DNA of 64,000 bases from Pisolithus tinctorius. Lineage: Eukaryota > Basidiomycota > Agaricomycetes > Boletales > Pisolithaceae. Positions 43,108-56,000 of this stretch are shown here, one piece after another (position 1 is the first letter of the stretch; every line of letters starts with the position of its first letter). Below the pieces are notes generated by a model that was not told the DNA's origin, ran no database searches, and worked only from the letters and a program-made list of their open reading frames with translations. The stretch is taken from assembly GCA_024663395.1 (NCBI GenBank), contig JANFAH010000026.1, positions 186,001-250,000 on the forward strand, given 5' to 3'. The position numbers were made by a program, and so were the translations under genes.

Positions 43108-44958
43108 ATGATGGACGTCCTGCATTCAGGACTGGCTGCTTTGCAGCAGAAACTATCCTTCGTTGCAACTGACCCAATAGACTGGAAATTTTTCGTTCAG
43201 GGCTCTTCCTGGGTTGTCACGCTTTTTGAATCTTACCTCCTGTACGTGGCTGGCATTCATTCAGCAAGTTACAGTCATAGATGAGCTAAATACTGCTTTT
43301 AGAATTCGTCAGTACCCGCTGTACTCGAAGGCTTCGCCGCCAAAAGTGTTGGAGAAACATTTCGACGAAGAGGTGTTCCGCAAATCGCAGAACTATGGCA
43401 AGGACAAGGCCAAATTCTCACTTGTCACTGGCTTGTTGAAGCAAACTCTCGACTCTGCGTTGATACACAGTGGGTTTTATGCGTGGGCATGGGACTCCGC
43501 AGGAAAGATCATGGCATACTTTGGTTTTGGAGGTGAATACGAGGTGAGGAAACACCGCTGATGATTTTAACCACTGTTGGCGATCCAAGCCTTGACACAC
43601 AGATCGTTCAATCCCTCACCTTCTCTGCCATCCTGTTTGTCGCATCTTCCATACCTAGCATTCCCATCTCTGTATATGGGACATTCGTTCTCGAGGAGAA
43701 GCACGGGTTTAACAAGACTACCCCATCGCTGTTCGTAAGCGATCTACTGAAGAGTTGGGTATTGGCATTTGTCATCGGAGGGCCATTCCTTTCTGCTTTT
43801 CTCTATGTGTTTCGGTGGGCGGGCGACCGGTTCGTGCCATGGCTCATGGCATTCTTGTGAGTGTTTCCATTCCACTCTGTTAACGCACCGTTTAGAAAGA
43901 TGCACAAACCAGGTTATTCTTCCAAATTACCATGGTCATCATCTACCCGACCTTGATCCAACCGCTATTCAACAAACTCTCGCCTCTCTCAGACGGGGAG
44001 CTTCGCACACGCACAGAAGCCTTGGCTAGCAAACTCAAGTTCCCACTGAAACACCTTTACGAAATTGATGGCTCGAAGCGCAGTTCGCACAGCAACGCCT
44101 ACTTCTTCGGTCTTCCATGGGTGCGTGTCTCGGATGTTTTGCGCTCGTAGAATTTTGGGTTTGATATTATCTATTCATGATGCCCCAGAGCAAGCACATT
44201 GTCATCTTCGATACCCTCATCAAAGAGAGCAAGCCTGCGGAAGTAGAGGCTGTCCTAGGTCCGTAGATCGGTGTGACGCTTTCTCACCATGCCTTCGCTG
44301 ACGTGCCGCCAACGTTTTTTGCGTATAGCCCATGAACTCGGACACTGGTATCATATGCACCCCACAAAACTCCTGTGCATATCTCAAGTCCACATCTTCA
44401 CAATTCTCGCACTGTTCCCTGCATTCCTCCATGCACCACAATTCCTTCGGGCATTCGATTTCTCAGATAAGGTCGCTGCGCACCCGCCTACGATCGTTGC
44501 GTTCCTGCTCTTCCAGGTATGCCTCTTGTCTCCTACATAGATACCCTACATCTCACCAACAATTCCAATCTTCTTCCAAACCCCGCAAGATGATCCTAAC
44601 ACCGCTCGAAGCTTTCGTAGGTATCGGCCTCAACTTTATATCTCGCCGCTTCGAATGGGAAGCCGATCGGTTCGCATGTGAATTGCAAGATCGACTCAAG
44701 GACCCCGAGATGACGGATATGGGCGAGCGACTTGGTCGCGCCCTTATCGCGCTGCATGTCAAGAACCTTTCTACTGTTTGGGTAGACTGGCTGTACGCAT
44801 TTCACTTTTGGAATTATCAAGACGAGATAACCTGATGTCGCTATTCTCTGCACAGTTATTCGGCATACCACCATTCGCATCCAACCCTTACAGAACGGTT
44901 GAAGGCGATGGAAAGCTTCCGTGTTAAAAGGGATGGACACGTCAAGAAAGAGCTCTGA
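43108..44958 (+). CDS. STE24: CAAX prenyl protease, Ste24 family
   Basis: An ER/inner-nuclear-membrane zinc metalloprotease that removes the AAX tripeptide from prenylated proteins such as a-type mating pheromone. Eight exons: 43108-43241, 43303-43543, 43603-43856, 43913-44120, 44189-44258, 44329-44516, 44590-44792, 44856-44958. All seven introns are GT-AG, 56-73 nt. The N-terminal part has hydrophobic membrane segments and the RQYPLYSK and EEVFRKSQNYGKDK motifs of the family. The zinc motif HELGH begins exon 6, its preceding Ala codon being split by the intron. Downstream come FEWEADRFA (third zinc ligand Glu) and SAYHHSHPTLTERL, a family hallmark. It ends KKEL. A second ATG at 43111 is equally possible as the start. 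In basidiomycetes it should act in mating-pheromone maturation. Confidence 0.93.
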
Positions 44959-45112
44959 ATGCATTTTATGATACATCGTCGCGCTTCCTTCAAAATCGTG
45001 TATCGTGTCATCTACTGGTTCGAACAATAGACAATAGATGCTGAAGCTAAATTATACTGGTACATGCCCCAACCAATGATTCTCCTATTGTATACTGTGT
45101 AAGTCGGGCTAA

Positions 45113-47171
45113 CTATGACTCGCTAGAAGAGACCTCGCAGAAACTCTGGTGTATGGGGTGGTTGTGCGCATCTGCTCGACCTCGCTCCACATCAACACTG
45201 AGGAGTATGGGTACGGCGAGCCAAATCATAAAGACGAGGAAGAAGAATGCATAGCGAATGTTGCCGGTCGCGTCCGCGATGAGCCCTACGATGAGAGGGC
45301 CAACGAAGGAGCTCGACTGATCAAGAAAGACGAATCAGTTACGTTTGTCCATGCAAGATTGGGGAAATTGTACCTTGTCCGTGATTGAAAATAGACCGTA
45401 CCATCGTGCTTCTTCTCCTCGGGGAATGAGCTCAGCATAGCAAGCCCTCGCATAACTCTGGAACGCGCCGTACGCAAAACCTGGACATCCGCACACCAAT
45501 AGAGATCCACGCCAACAGTTCTAGATTCACCTCCGGTGACTCCGAAAATACTAAAAACGACGCACCAAAATAAATCGCTAGCCCGAACATTTCGCCAGGG
45601 GTCGTGAGTCCTCCAAAGGGTAAACCCTTCACGATGGGCAGGAACCCCAAGCACCCATATGCGGGTATACACGAGACCATGATGACAAGGATGACGACGA
45701 CTTTGAGGTTGGACCAAGAAAATTTGTGTTGGAGGTACGGGAACACGAGTGAGCCGCTGATTCCCATCGCAGGTGTGATGGCACCAATGAGCACCAACCA
45801 AGAAGGTTCCATGTGTAACGTTGTTTTCCCGAAGAGGACTGCTGTTGAAGTGATCGTTGTGAACCCTATTTTAAAGGAGGATCGGGAACGCGCTGGTCAA
45901 TACAACGGCACGACGACACGCTAACCAAGGAGATAGGGATTTACCATCAGAAAGTAGGAACCACGCGGCGAGGTATCTGAAAGTATGTTGGAGTTGCTTG
46001 ATTTGGTTCCATCGCAGCATCACGCCCAATCTTTTCCAAGCGGCCACGATCTCAGACGACAGAGTCCATTGATCCCCTGGCTTTCCAGTGGCGGCATCAA
46101 AAGAGGCGACATCGTCGTGCGTGCCGTTGGGTAGCCATATAGCTGCAGGTATTGAAAAGATGGCCCACCAAGCACCGCTGAGCCCAATAGCGAGACGAAG
46201 AGAAAACGTTGAGCCACGAAGTTTTGTGACAGGAATCAGCGAAAGCAGTAAGAGGATTATGCCAGCGCCATAGCCAGATGCGATTCCCAGCGCAGAGATG
46301 CGGGAAGTAGCCCGGGAAAGCGTTGCATTGAATGCATTCTGATCGATCTTGGGAGGTGTTGATATGCCCAGTAAAGGGGCAGATACAGAATCCTGACTAG
46401 ACACCAACGGCTGTTCGTCCTCGACTTCGACTGACTCAGGAATAGATCCCGACGAGGGATCCAGTTCTCCAAGGTGCATACGTGCATTAACTACTTCGGG
46501 GGACGCATTCGCGAGGGATGGAAGGTAGGCGTTCATGGCGACAATAGAAGCACCGAAGCCGACATTTGCCAGAATGGCGAATACGGCGCATAGGAACCAT
46601 AGCGGCGACTTGGAGGATAAAGGTAGAAATAGCATTGCAGAGCACGCGCCGATGAAAGCGAACGTGAGCAGGAGTGGTTTCCGGCACGTCGCTTGGCGTC
46701 CGGTGAGTACGACGCAGCGTGAGCTACAAGCACAGAAGATGGTGACATACGTCTGTCGGCAATGCTGCCCATCGAAATGACCGTCAAAGCCTGAAAAGCG
46801 ACGGACATAGAATATACATATAGACTGCAGAATGAGTAAGCTCCGAGACACGGATGAAAGCTCGAAGAGTACCTGAAGCTGGCGGTGTCGATCCAAACCC
46901 ACCCAATCTTGACCGCACACCTCTCATCCGCATATGAAGTCCCGCTCCCTGACGAGGACGAACATGGCTGGACGTATTCTGGACTCAGGTAGCCATTGTC
47001 ACTTGCGAATTGTTCCAAGCAGATGGGTAAGAACAACGTCAAAGAAACGACGACGAATACCTCGCTGCGAACAACATGAGCTGGTCAGTGGGTAACCCAA
47101 CTGGCTATTTACCTTGCAAATGCATAACTCAGCCAACCCAGAAGTCGGCGCCTATACGGGCTGAGCATCAT
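45113..47171 (-). CDS. ATG22: autophagy-related vacuolar transporter Atg22
   Basis: A major-facilitator-like vacuolar membrane protein that exports amino acids from the vacuole after autophagic breakdown. The start is ATGATG at 47171-47166 (MMLSPYRRRLLGWLSYAF). Introns as read: 47112-47065, 46872-46825, one near 46746-46693, 45944-45866, 45565-45481 and 45373-45317. Family blocks: EVFVVVSLTLFLPICLEQFA, YSMSVAFQALTVISMGSIAD, FGASIVAMNAYLPSLA, a long hydrophilic loop with EDEQPLV, SALGIASGYGAGIILL, then AFQSYARACYAELIPRGEEA and WYGLFSITDK near the end. Several hydrophobic spans are evident. It is convergent with STE24, with 154 bp between their stop codons. Confidence 0.9.
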
Positions 47172-47359
47172 ACGATGACGATGAGCAGATGCACGCCTCG
47201 CCAGGTACTACTGACACGTGATCTAAGAGAGAGCCCCTGAGGACACGAATGATGACACAGTAGAACAGAGCAAAAAAATAACAGGTATGTAGTAATGGAC
47301 ACCTCCACATTCGACTGCTACCAACCCACGACCCATGTACAAAGCAACAGCACTGCGAG

Positions 47360-47943
47360 CTAGCAAGCGCCACCACCGAGCTAATAGACGGGAGCCTGCA
47401 TTAGCCACTTCCTGTGATACCGAAGTTGATGAAACTTGCCTGTTCCAGCATTGCATCTATCATGTCACCATTCTCCATCCCTACCTGTGCCCTCGTGATG
47501 AGTACAAAGTAGCTCCGGACAAGATGCGCGACGAGCCTCACCGAAGCAGGGGTTTCTGTGGGGTTCAATCTCTTCCCCTCAAAGACGAACTTAAAGGTCC
47601 CTATTGGCCGGTCACCGGAGGACGATCATATGAGACACATGTGACGCACCTGGTTCCTTCCCAAAGCGTTTCTACCCCGAGACAACCAAACCAAATCGTG
47701 GCATCTGGATGAGAGTACACACGACACCACCAACGCAAAACGTACACACCTCTGCAGCGTCGAATATTTTCTGGAATGGCATGTTCTGTTTCACTTTGAC
47801 CGTAATGTCTGCTCGTCTCCAAAGCTAAGTACTACACACACGGTCGTGCCCGAGGAGAACAGTGGCGGAATGTACTGACGAGTCCCTTCGTAGTTGAGGA
47901 CCAAGTCCAGCTTCGGCTTGACATCGTCGTTCTCGTTCGCCAT
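47360..47943 (-). CDS. SMT3: SUMO (small ubiquitin-like modifier) precursor
   Basis: Ubiquitin-like protein conjugated to lysines of nuclear proteins. Six exons give 89 residues: 47943-47880, 47808-47750, 47671-47650, 47600-47542, 47484-47440 and 47380-47360. The N-terminus is short and acidic (MANENDDVKPKLDLVL). The fold follows with HITVKVKQNMPFQKIFDAAE, KRFGKEPG, TFKFVFEGKRLNPTETPAS and VGMENGDMIDAMLEQ. The last exon is 21 nt and encodes only the LGGGAC tail, so the diGly that forms the isopeptide bond, followed by a three-residue pro-peptide (GAC) removed by a Ulp protease, sits on a micro-exon. The last intron (47439-47381) has a GC donor, GCAAGT. Exon phases sum correctly to 270 nt. Confidence 0.93.
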
Positions 47944-48199
47944 GATAATTTACCAAGCAAGTAGGATATGTAAAAGCACGGCACTCCAGACGCGTAAAGA
48001 AACGCGTGCCCAAGTGGCTGCACCGCGCCTTTCCCACGGCCAGACAGGGCAACTAGTCTCAGGACCATCTCACAAATGCAGGGCAACGAAAAGAGCCAGT
48101 CCCAGAGTGATGGGTATACTACGTTGGAAGAGACGTACATAGGATTAAAAGGAAGGCGAAACATACGATACTTACATGAGGAATGCCAGATCATCCTGT
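47944..48199. other. short intergenic gap between TFIIS and SUMO genes
   Basis: About 256 bp between the TFIIS stop and the SUMO start, both on the minus strand. It should hold the SUMO promoter. Open frames across it (for example 48215-47832) run through exons and introns and are not genes. Confidence 0.55.
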
Positions 48200-49617
48200 C
48201 TAGGAGAACTTCCATCTAGATAACACAGTCAAGAATAGCCCATGGCAAGCTGAGAGAAATACTAACTTATGGCCACAGTTGACGCATCTGCAAAAAAAAA
48301 GATCGTTAGGAGATACATCTACGGTGATAAAACGAGCAACATACGTAACGAATGTCTTTTCGCATCGTACATATATCATCGTCAGCCTCGAAAACGCTGA
48401 GGGACGAGTACTTACCGTCATCGGTTCGTCAGCACTCCTAGTCTGTGCTTGACGGTAACGGCACTTGCGCTATTGCAACGTCAGAGCGGCGAAAGAAACG
48501 ATGAGCATTGAATCTCACCTGTTTGCAACGGCCGCATTGGAAACCTTCGGTTTCCGCCTCTTGTGCTCCTGCACCGAGGGACTTGAACAAGTTTTCTTCT
48601 TTGATCTTCTGATCGGCGGCACGCCTCTCCTCCGACATCATTTCCTGGATGGCAAGGTGAGCGACACGCCGATAACAAACGGGGCAAGCATGACGTTACC
48701 TCGCTGGTCATTTTACTAAACTTTTCCGGGGACACCTCCCCGCTGACGATGCTTTCACGGAGATTTGGGTTGCCTTTGTCTTTGAGATTGACGAACAGAG
48801 ATCGGACCTTGCCCTTGTATTCCGGACTGGTACGGCCGAATTGGGCAAACACAGCCTGTTCAACCCCTTTTGCACGGCTGAGGATGAGGTCAGTTGCTAT
48901 ACTCAACACATCAGTGGCGATAGAGACGAAGAAAACTCGGATGAAAAGCTTACGAGCAGCGGAATCGCACGCTAGACCGTCGTAAATAAGCTCGATACAT
49001 CTGTCCCTCATAGTGTCCCCGGACACTGAAATCTTGACGCCGTCGCTCTTCGCAGTCCTCACCTCGGACTTGCCATTCGATGCGGGCGTCACACTACCGC
49101 TCGCCGGGGTCGCAGATGTAACAGGTTTGCGAGGTGCTGCTACACGAATCGTGTGATCAGGTCAGCCGTATGTGTGGCGATTGCATGCAGATGTCGCACC
49201 TCCTGTCGTTTTGGCATTGGCGGTTGACTTGCTGCCAGACCCGCCCTTTGCCCGTTCCACCTCGTTCTTCCACTTTTTGACGATTTCTTTCGCAAGGTCA
49301 GATATTTCCTTGACGTCGTGAGTTCTAAGTTTGCCGACAGCGAGACCAGCTTTGCTCTCCTGTCCATCCGTTATCGATCAGGGCGCTAAAAAGATGAACG
49401 ACGAAAGTGAAATACCCACCCTCAGGATTGATTCATTGACTTGGAAGTTCTTCTTGAGAATCTGCAGAATGGACACTCTTTCCTGTCATCGCACGAATGT
49501 CAGTAGATAAACCCAATGAGAGCGCCAGACCTGGGGAGAAAGACTTGGACATACCTCATTGGTGGTGACACTTTGGAGATCCTTCACAAGCTTTTTGAGC
49601 TCAGAGACATCAGACAT
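48200..49617 (-). CDS. DST1: transcription elongation factor TFIIS
   Basis: A nuclear factor that rescues arrested RNA polymerase II by stimulating cleavage of the nascent RNA. Exon 1 is 49617-49555 (MSDVSELKKLVKDLQSVTTNE). Next comes the N-terminal LW domain (ERVSILQILKKNFQV, AGLAVGKLRTHD, AKEIVKKWKNEVE), then a Pro/Thr/Ser linker. The polymerase-binding central domain follows (DRCIELIYDGLACDS, RSLFVNLKDKGNPNLRESI, SGEVSPEKFSKMTSEE). The C-terminal zinc ribbon is CGRCKQ plus CVNCGHKW, with the invariant acidic loop RSADEPMT between. The ribbon is split by two introns, and the last exon encodes only the final WKFS. The stop TAG is at 48202-48200. About eight exons in all; middle borders are approximate. 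Confidence 0.93.
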
Positions 49618-49828
49618 AGCTCACAGACACGCGCAGAGACTCTCTACTGCTACTACCGACGATGACAAAGTCTAACCAGTCAGTCCTCCAATCCAAGTCA
49701 GACGACAACACGAACGACGATGACAGAACTAAGAGTACTCCCTTTCCCGTACAAAACCAAATACATTCAAACACACCGTCCACCCAGCCAAGATTAGTAA
49801 TATTCAATGCTGGGATACACACCTCGAC
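49618..49828. promoter_or_regulatory. 211-bp bidirectional promoter
   Basis: The start codons of TFIIS (minus, 49617) and PRP46 (plus, 49829) face away from each other with only 211 bp between them. This interval must contain both core promoters and 5' leaders. CT/GA-rich and A-rich blocks occur, but no specific factor site is named. Confidence 0.65.
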
Positions 49829-51449
49829 ATGTCATTCACAAGCACACTACCACCACTGGAACCTCTGCTCAGGCAGAGTGCACAGGGAGCACAGGCCATA
49901 TTTGCTTCTTGTCCAGATGACAGTCTTAAGGATGAGGAACAGAGGTGTGTGCCCCTTCACTCCAGTACCTTTTCCCTCCCGACATATCTCCCAGTGCACG
50001 CTTGCGGTTATCTGTAAAGATAAATGACGAGTACAAGCATTACAAGGACCTTCCGCCAGCGCTGCTAGCTCAACAAGGCCCCGTGGGCCCAGCAAGACCA
50101 AACCCACACCAAAAAGCCATCACAGCAGGTCCAGCATCGAGCGAAACTTCCATGATGATTGCCGCTATCGACAACACACCAAAAGCACAACCATCCACCT
50201 TCGTAACGGCCAGCAAACTATCAGAAGCCCTCACATTGCACAAGACGACGCGAACTGTAAAACCACAGTTCCACCCACAATGGAAGTTGATGCGCGTCAT
50301 ATCAGGGCATTTGGGCTGGGTACGTAGTGTCGCTGTCGAACCAGGGAACAAATGGTTTGCGTCTGGTGCTGGTGACCGTGTCATCAAAATATGGGATTTA
50401 GCTTCTGGAGAACTCAAACTGTCGTTGACGGGCCATATCTCTACGGTCCGCGGACTCGCCGTTTCCCCACGCCATCCATACTTGTTCTCGTGTGGCGAGG
50501 ACAAGGTACGCTTTTACTCGCTAACTATTCTGCCTCCCACTAAATATTTGTACTGCACCCTCCAGATGGTCAAGTGCTGGGACCTCGAAGTCAACAAAGT
50601 CATTCGACACTATCATGGACATCTTTCTGGGGTGTACTCTCTCAGCCTACATCCAACTTTGGACGTCCTCGTCACAGCAGGAAGAGATGCCTCAGCGCGC
50701 GTTTGGGATATGCGCACAAAAGCCCAGATACATGTATTAACCGGTCACACCGCTACTGTCGCCGACGTCAAGTGTCAAGAATCTGATCCACAGGTCATCA
50801 CAGGCAGTATGGATACGACCATTAGGTAGGACCCTCCAATTTAACTACCCTCAAACGTGCCATCTGACTCATGACTATACAGATTGTGGGATCTAGCTGC
50901 CGGGAAAACAATGGTTACGCTGACTCATCACAAAAAGTCGGTTAGAGCACTCGCCATTCATCCAACAGAATACTCGTTCGCATCTGGTTCCGCCGGAGGC
51001 AATAACATCAAGAAATGGAAATGTCCCGAGGGGGCCTTTGTTTCCAACTTCTCTGGTCATAACGCGATCATTAACAGCCTCTCGGTGAATTCGGACGGCG
51101 TACTCTTTTCAGGAGGTGAGTCAACCAAGTCTCGTGTCCATGGTGTTGATCGATGGTTACTTATTTATTTTTATCAATCCATTTTTAATCTGCAAGGGGA
51201 TAACGGCACCATCACATTCTGGGACTATGGTACTGGGACCGCATTTCAAAATTTGGACGACGTGCCGCAGCCCGGTTCCCTCGAGGCTGAGGCTGGCGTG
51301 TTTTGTTCGACGTTTGACATTACTGGGACGCGGCTTATCACAGGTGGTGCGGACAAAACCATCAAGGTTCGCAGCCATTACTATTCCCCCTGTCTCTCTG
51401 AACAACAACTGACTCAATGATTTAGATATATGCAGAGCAGTCGCAATGA
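49829..51449 (+). CDS. PRP46: pre-mRNA splicing WD40 protein Prp46/PLRG1
   Basis: A core subunit of the Prp19-associated (NineTeen) spliceosomal complex. Six exons give 437 residues: 49829-49944, 49995-50505, 50566-50825, 50883-51115, 51197-51366 and 51426-51449 (total 1,314 nt, in phase throughout). The N-terminal ~140 residues contain the family region [15 protein letters not shown]. Seven WD40 repeats follow, opening with [17 protein letters not shown] and [15 protein letters not shown], then [58 protein letters not shown] and [12 protein letters not shown]. The C-terminus is short (AEQSQ). This is distinct from the NLR-type WD40 array at 4-6.7 kb, whose repeats are nearly identical; here they are diverged, as in ordinary propellers. 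Confidence 0.94.
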
Positions 51450-51938
51450 TCACTACGCTCGTATATCTTGTTCACTTCTCTCGTTTCTATGTGTATCATT
51501 ATTGTAACTGACTTTGCAGAATATATACTACCCACACCCAGATCAGACAGTAGTGGTACAGAAAAAGTACATGCATTGATTTTGAATTGAGTACATGCGC
51601 CAGAACGCCTATCGTACACTTGGCTACAAAGGAACAGTGTAGATGACAGTGAGACAGACAGACAGGAAAAGAACCCAACCACGACTATGTAGCAACTGAG
51701 CATCGCCATCAAGAGTGCCAACGAGTACTAGGAGACGGACACGAGGACGAAAAAAAAGAAAAAAGAAAAGTCAAATTCGGAGTGTCTCACCCACCAAAAA
51801 AAAAAAAAAATCAAATCAAATCCAGAGACATCAAACGAAGAAAGATATATGTCCTGTTGAAACGAAACAGGCATTTGGTCCGCGGAGGAGTAAATTTAAC
51901 CGGATGAATTCAGACAAGCGTCACAAACTTTAGCCGTG
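51450..51938. other. convergent 3' intergenic region with A-rich tracts
   Basis: It lies between the stop codons of PRP46 (plus) and the Ser/Pro-rich gene (minus). It contains A-rich simple sequence (about 51748-51830, including a run of A at 51798-51810) and no gene. It holds both 3' UTRs. Confidence 0.55.
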
Positions 51939-53090
51939 CTAGCCGGCCCAACCCTGTAGCGAACTGAACGAACTGCCGCCAAGGATAGCAGGAGAGTTTC
52001 CCTTGCTCCTGCTAGCTACCGGTTGGGTGGAGCACGTGGCGTAATTCAAGCTTGTTGTTGATGATGACACATGCTGTTGTGGAAAACTGGTGCTGTCTAC
52101 ATGCATAGTAGAGGTGGCACACACGATGGTTATGAACCGCGGACGGTGAGAAGAAAGATCAGTGAGCCACATCGTGGGGGGAGAAAATCCGACGCACAAA
52201 CTCCATCCGTCATATGATTGTCACCTGGCGCAAACGAAGGCTGGCTGAACGACGAACAGTGGAGAGCTGCTTGCAGTTTTGCGGCTGTCGCAGCCTCGAG
52301 CTCAGGAGAAAAGAGGAAAGGTGCGTCGCCAGCGTCCGTATACCGCGGTGTTGCATTCCAGGTAGATAACGACGCGGACGAAGAAGGTTGCTGGGATGAG
52401 ACACTGGTCACAGGGGTCGTCAAAGTGATCCCGGATCCTAGGTAGTCGACCTGGGTATTGGGTGATGACATTGATACACATGGGAAACCGGATGAGGAGG
52501 CCATAGTCATATACCCTGGAGATTCTGGATAAACAGCCATCACCGGTGGGGCGCCATGGGGAGTGGAAAGAGGCGTTGTCAATGCTGGGATAGTTTTCGT
52601 GTCAGACGGAGATATCCCTCGATGATGCCTCGGACTCCGCCGGGCAGGAGAAACTGGATCAGAAGGGCTCGAAGTCCTTTCTGGACTTCGAATTTTGCCG
52701 ATGCCGCTCTTATTCAATCCAGACTTGTCATCTGAACCGACGGGAATGGATAGAGGCGTCGGGGCTTGTCTGTACTTGGCTCGCACAGGTTCTTCACGGC
52801 AAAATGGCTGCCTTGGCGTCTGAGTGCCGTATACTTTCTTCCTGCTCAATCCATGTATTTTCTGCAGCGAACTGACTAAACTTGGAGGGGCGACACCTTG
52901 AGGTGTGGGAGGCGCTTCGGGAGAGGAACGCATAGCTTCCAGAGGGAAGGTCTGGTGACGATGAACAGGTGGTCGTGACGGGGAGGTTAGGTTCTGCCAG
53001 CCAGCGTCAGAATAGAAAAGAAGCTTGAGTTGCCCGTACCTTGTTCACCGGTGGTGTGGGCAGCTCTACACTCGTAACGATAGTCGACAT
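51939..53090 (-). CDS. Ser/Pro-rich protein of unknown function
   Basis: Not recognised. The best in-phase model has three exons, 53090-53040, 52951-52225 and 52096-51939, giving 311 residues. It begins MSTIVTSVELPTPPVNK. The body is Ser/Pro/Thr-rich and basic, with short proline-directed motifs (EAPPTPQG, RSPERTSSPSDPVSP, TTPLSTPHGAPP) typical of disordered phosphoproteins. A helical stretch (FSPELEAATAAKLQAAL) lies near residue 235. The last exon is again Ser/Thr-rich and ends LQGWAG. If the second intron (128 nt, longer than neighbours) is not used, the frame stops at 52130 instead. There is no signal peptide or membrane segment. A regulatory or cell-cycle protein is conceivable, but nothing in the sequence proves it. 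Confidence 0.6.
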
Positions 53091-56000
53091 TTGTCGAGGT
53101 CGTGCAGCGTGACATGCAGACAAGTAGAAAGAATAGTCAACGCTTGGCGAAAACCAAGGCTTTACAGACTGGTGGTTTTGAAGTTGCATCTGTTTGACAG
53201 TGTAAGGACATGTGAGCGCTTGGGTTGAATGGCCTTACATTAGCGATGAAAAGTTGTTCCAAAGACCCCATATTTTGCGAGGAAGAAAGAACCATGTGAC
53301 AAAAGATCTTATTCTGAAGCGTGGCTCAATGTGTTGCTCCGTACTTGCTGGTGAGGACGCATTACCTGTGCCAGTTTTTCCGCCATTAGTTGCCATTCCG
53401 ACTTGCCAGCCGGGGCAGGAAACGTGGGACGCGTGTTCCACGTGCCCTCCAGCGGGGGTGAGGCAGCAACGACGATAAGGTGGAAGGCTACGAGTCCATT
53501 TGGGAATCGCGCTCCAGCCTCCAGCATCAACTATCCGGTCGTCAACGGTTTCCAAACAGTAAAAGAAAAAAGACAGCTCGACCGACGTACCTCTATCGAA
53601 CGATTAATGATGCGAGCAGAGACCCTGTTTCCGGCTTGGAAACTAAATTTTAGGTCCGGAAGTTGGTTAAACTGTCTGGGCGGCGCAGACTGTGACGAGG
53701 AATCGCCTCCGGCCGGCGCAGTCGTCAACCAGAGAACTGGAATCTGGATATGATAAGGCTAAAGCCTAAGAGATGAAAGCAGGGACGAACGGGAACGACA
53801 GGATTTGCCGCCCTCATGGAGCCGAGGAGCGTGGGTAAGTAATGACCTCGCAGATTTCCCCAAGCAGGGACCATTTCTTGCGAGTTTTCGATTAGAACTA
53901 AGGTTATTACGGCCTCAACTGCGACGTCAGACTTGAATATAGTCGCTGCGGAGCCACTAGATGCCATGATCTCAGGTATCGTTGGCTCCCAAGCAGTTCG
54001 ATAGCAGGGAAGTTCGAGAAGAACCGTTGGAGAGCTGCAATCTGTGCACAAAACGGGCGGGAATGCAAGTATCGGTTTGGGGGTCAGGAGGGAGGGAGTG
54101 GGCGTTGCGAAGTTTATGGGTGCAGCTGGCGGACTTTCTATTTGGGCGATTATGAGCCTGACGAGAGATGAATCTCCGGTCAGCAATCCGATATCAACTA
54201 CCCTCCTTTAGCTCGACAAGTTGATACCTTGCAAGAGTTGGCACTCCTTAAAAGCGTTAACAACAGAACCTCAGGATACTTGCGCTGTCACGATCACCTC
54301 CTGCTACTGTAGTCCCTGTCTACGTCGCAGTTGACTTGACGCAAATCGATCGTGCTGGAAAGCTCAGTGCTTATGAGGGAGAGATTTTCCTCCTTTCAAA
54401 GGCCACCAATCGATATAGAGTAATTTGGGTCAACTTACAGTAGCGGGTTGGATGTCACAATAAGACCAGGGTCCGGGGACACGCCTCCGGCTGGTGATCG
54501 TGGCGGGCTGGGGTGCGCTCACGTGGCGAACACGATTGATATATTGATAGCCGAACGTTGGCCGAATTCTCTGGGGCCTCAGGGTTGCCGAACGCGCACC
54601 AAGGCTGAGATCTTGAGACTGCGCAGTCAAGGTCGTTACACAGGTTTCTTTCTTCGACTGGTCGATACTGCGCTATAATCTTATGGTTGTGCGCGCAGTA
54701 TGAATAAGTGTTGACCGAATTTATTTTGATGGCGCTGATTACCAACCCCCTAATCACTCTGGATCAGCTCTCAGTCGACAAGCTCTAAGCTTCGCAACCT
54801 ACTTCGTTTGTCCATGAGCGGATTTTGCCTGGTATGTAGGCCATAATCTACGCGCTTCGACTGACAGCCAGATTCGCATCCGCAGCTGGATCGGTGCGCG
54901 GCCCCAGAGAAAACATTTATTTTCTGTCGCTCAGCATTCGTTTTCAGTGTAGTGCGCCACATCCAAGCTTGGTCGACGGGAATGGGAGGTTAGGAAAACA
55001 GGTCGTGCAATTTTGGCGGGGATCCAGGTCTGTATTTTGCGCCTCTATCCAGCTGCTTTCGTCTGGGTATCACTACGTATCGCTGGCGAATCGAGGTTGG
55101 AAGGGACAAGCCGAGTCTTCAGCGCTGCATGGGCGCTCTCCTGTGTACCGATACCATGGCATGGAAGAAATGTTAACCATTATACATGGCTTCCACAATG
55201 GATTTCTCCCAGGCAACCTGCCAATCTCACAGGGCCACAACTCATGTGCCTTCATGTACGCTCCACACACCAGAATTTCAGATGCCTATCACGTGCTGCA
55301 CGTCATACGAGAGGCACGATAAATCAGCTTTGTGCCCGGGACCTAGACTTCTCCGGTTATAAGTGTCGTAGTGCCGACAACAGCGCGCTCTTAGATCGCA
55401 GGTGCGCTTTTTGTGGGCCCACATTTACCCATGGCCCGTCTGGGTGAGTCGACCATTCCCGAGCGTGCGCTGGTCAGATGGTCCTACGGTTCTTTGCCAG
55501 TTTCCGTTTGCAATTCTGGCCATGGCTTTTTTTAACTCTAATGGGGGATGTTTCTTCTTCCAAAAAATTGTTATGCGCCTTTCCCCCTCCGAACGCGAAG
55601 GATACATGAAAGGTCATTGGAACCAGCAGCAAATTCCCGAATCTTTCTACCCAAGCCGTAGTTTCATGCTCATTCACAGAGTTGGTGTGCGTATGGGCAT
55701 CATTTAGGGATGGAGGAAAGTGGTTTCGATCGCGGTATTTCGGCTAATAAGCACGGCCTGTGTCGGTCGAGCCAGCGGGTGGAGTCCATCGTTTCGATTC
55801 ATGTCTTAGCCGCTAACAGTAGGGTGGTGAGGTATGTCCGCCCCTTGGTTTTTCCAAAATGCGTGATACTACGTTTGGTTCGGACGGCTACATCTACGGT
55901 GTTGCATGGTTCTCGGTAACAACAATACAACAGGTCCCATGCGAGACAATATCCCCAGTATAAGTGTGTCAATAACTCTCGTGGCTCGATTGGTTTAGTC

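Noticed and set aside
45604..45924. Plus-strand ORF opposite ATG22
   Set aside because: It is a shadow; ATG22 motifs and splice phases are on the minus strand.
53725..54186. 153-codon minus-strand ORF as a gene
   Set aside because: It is not recognised, has no supporting splice sites or neighbours, and is not long enough to stand alone; mentioned only as a possible exon.
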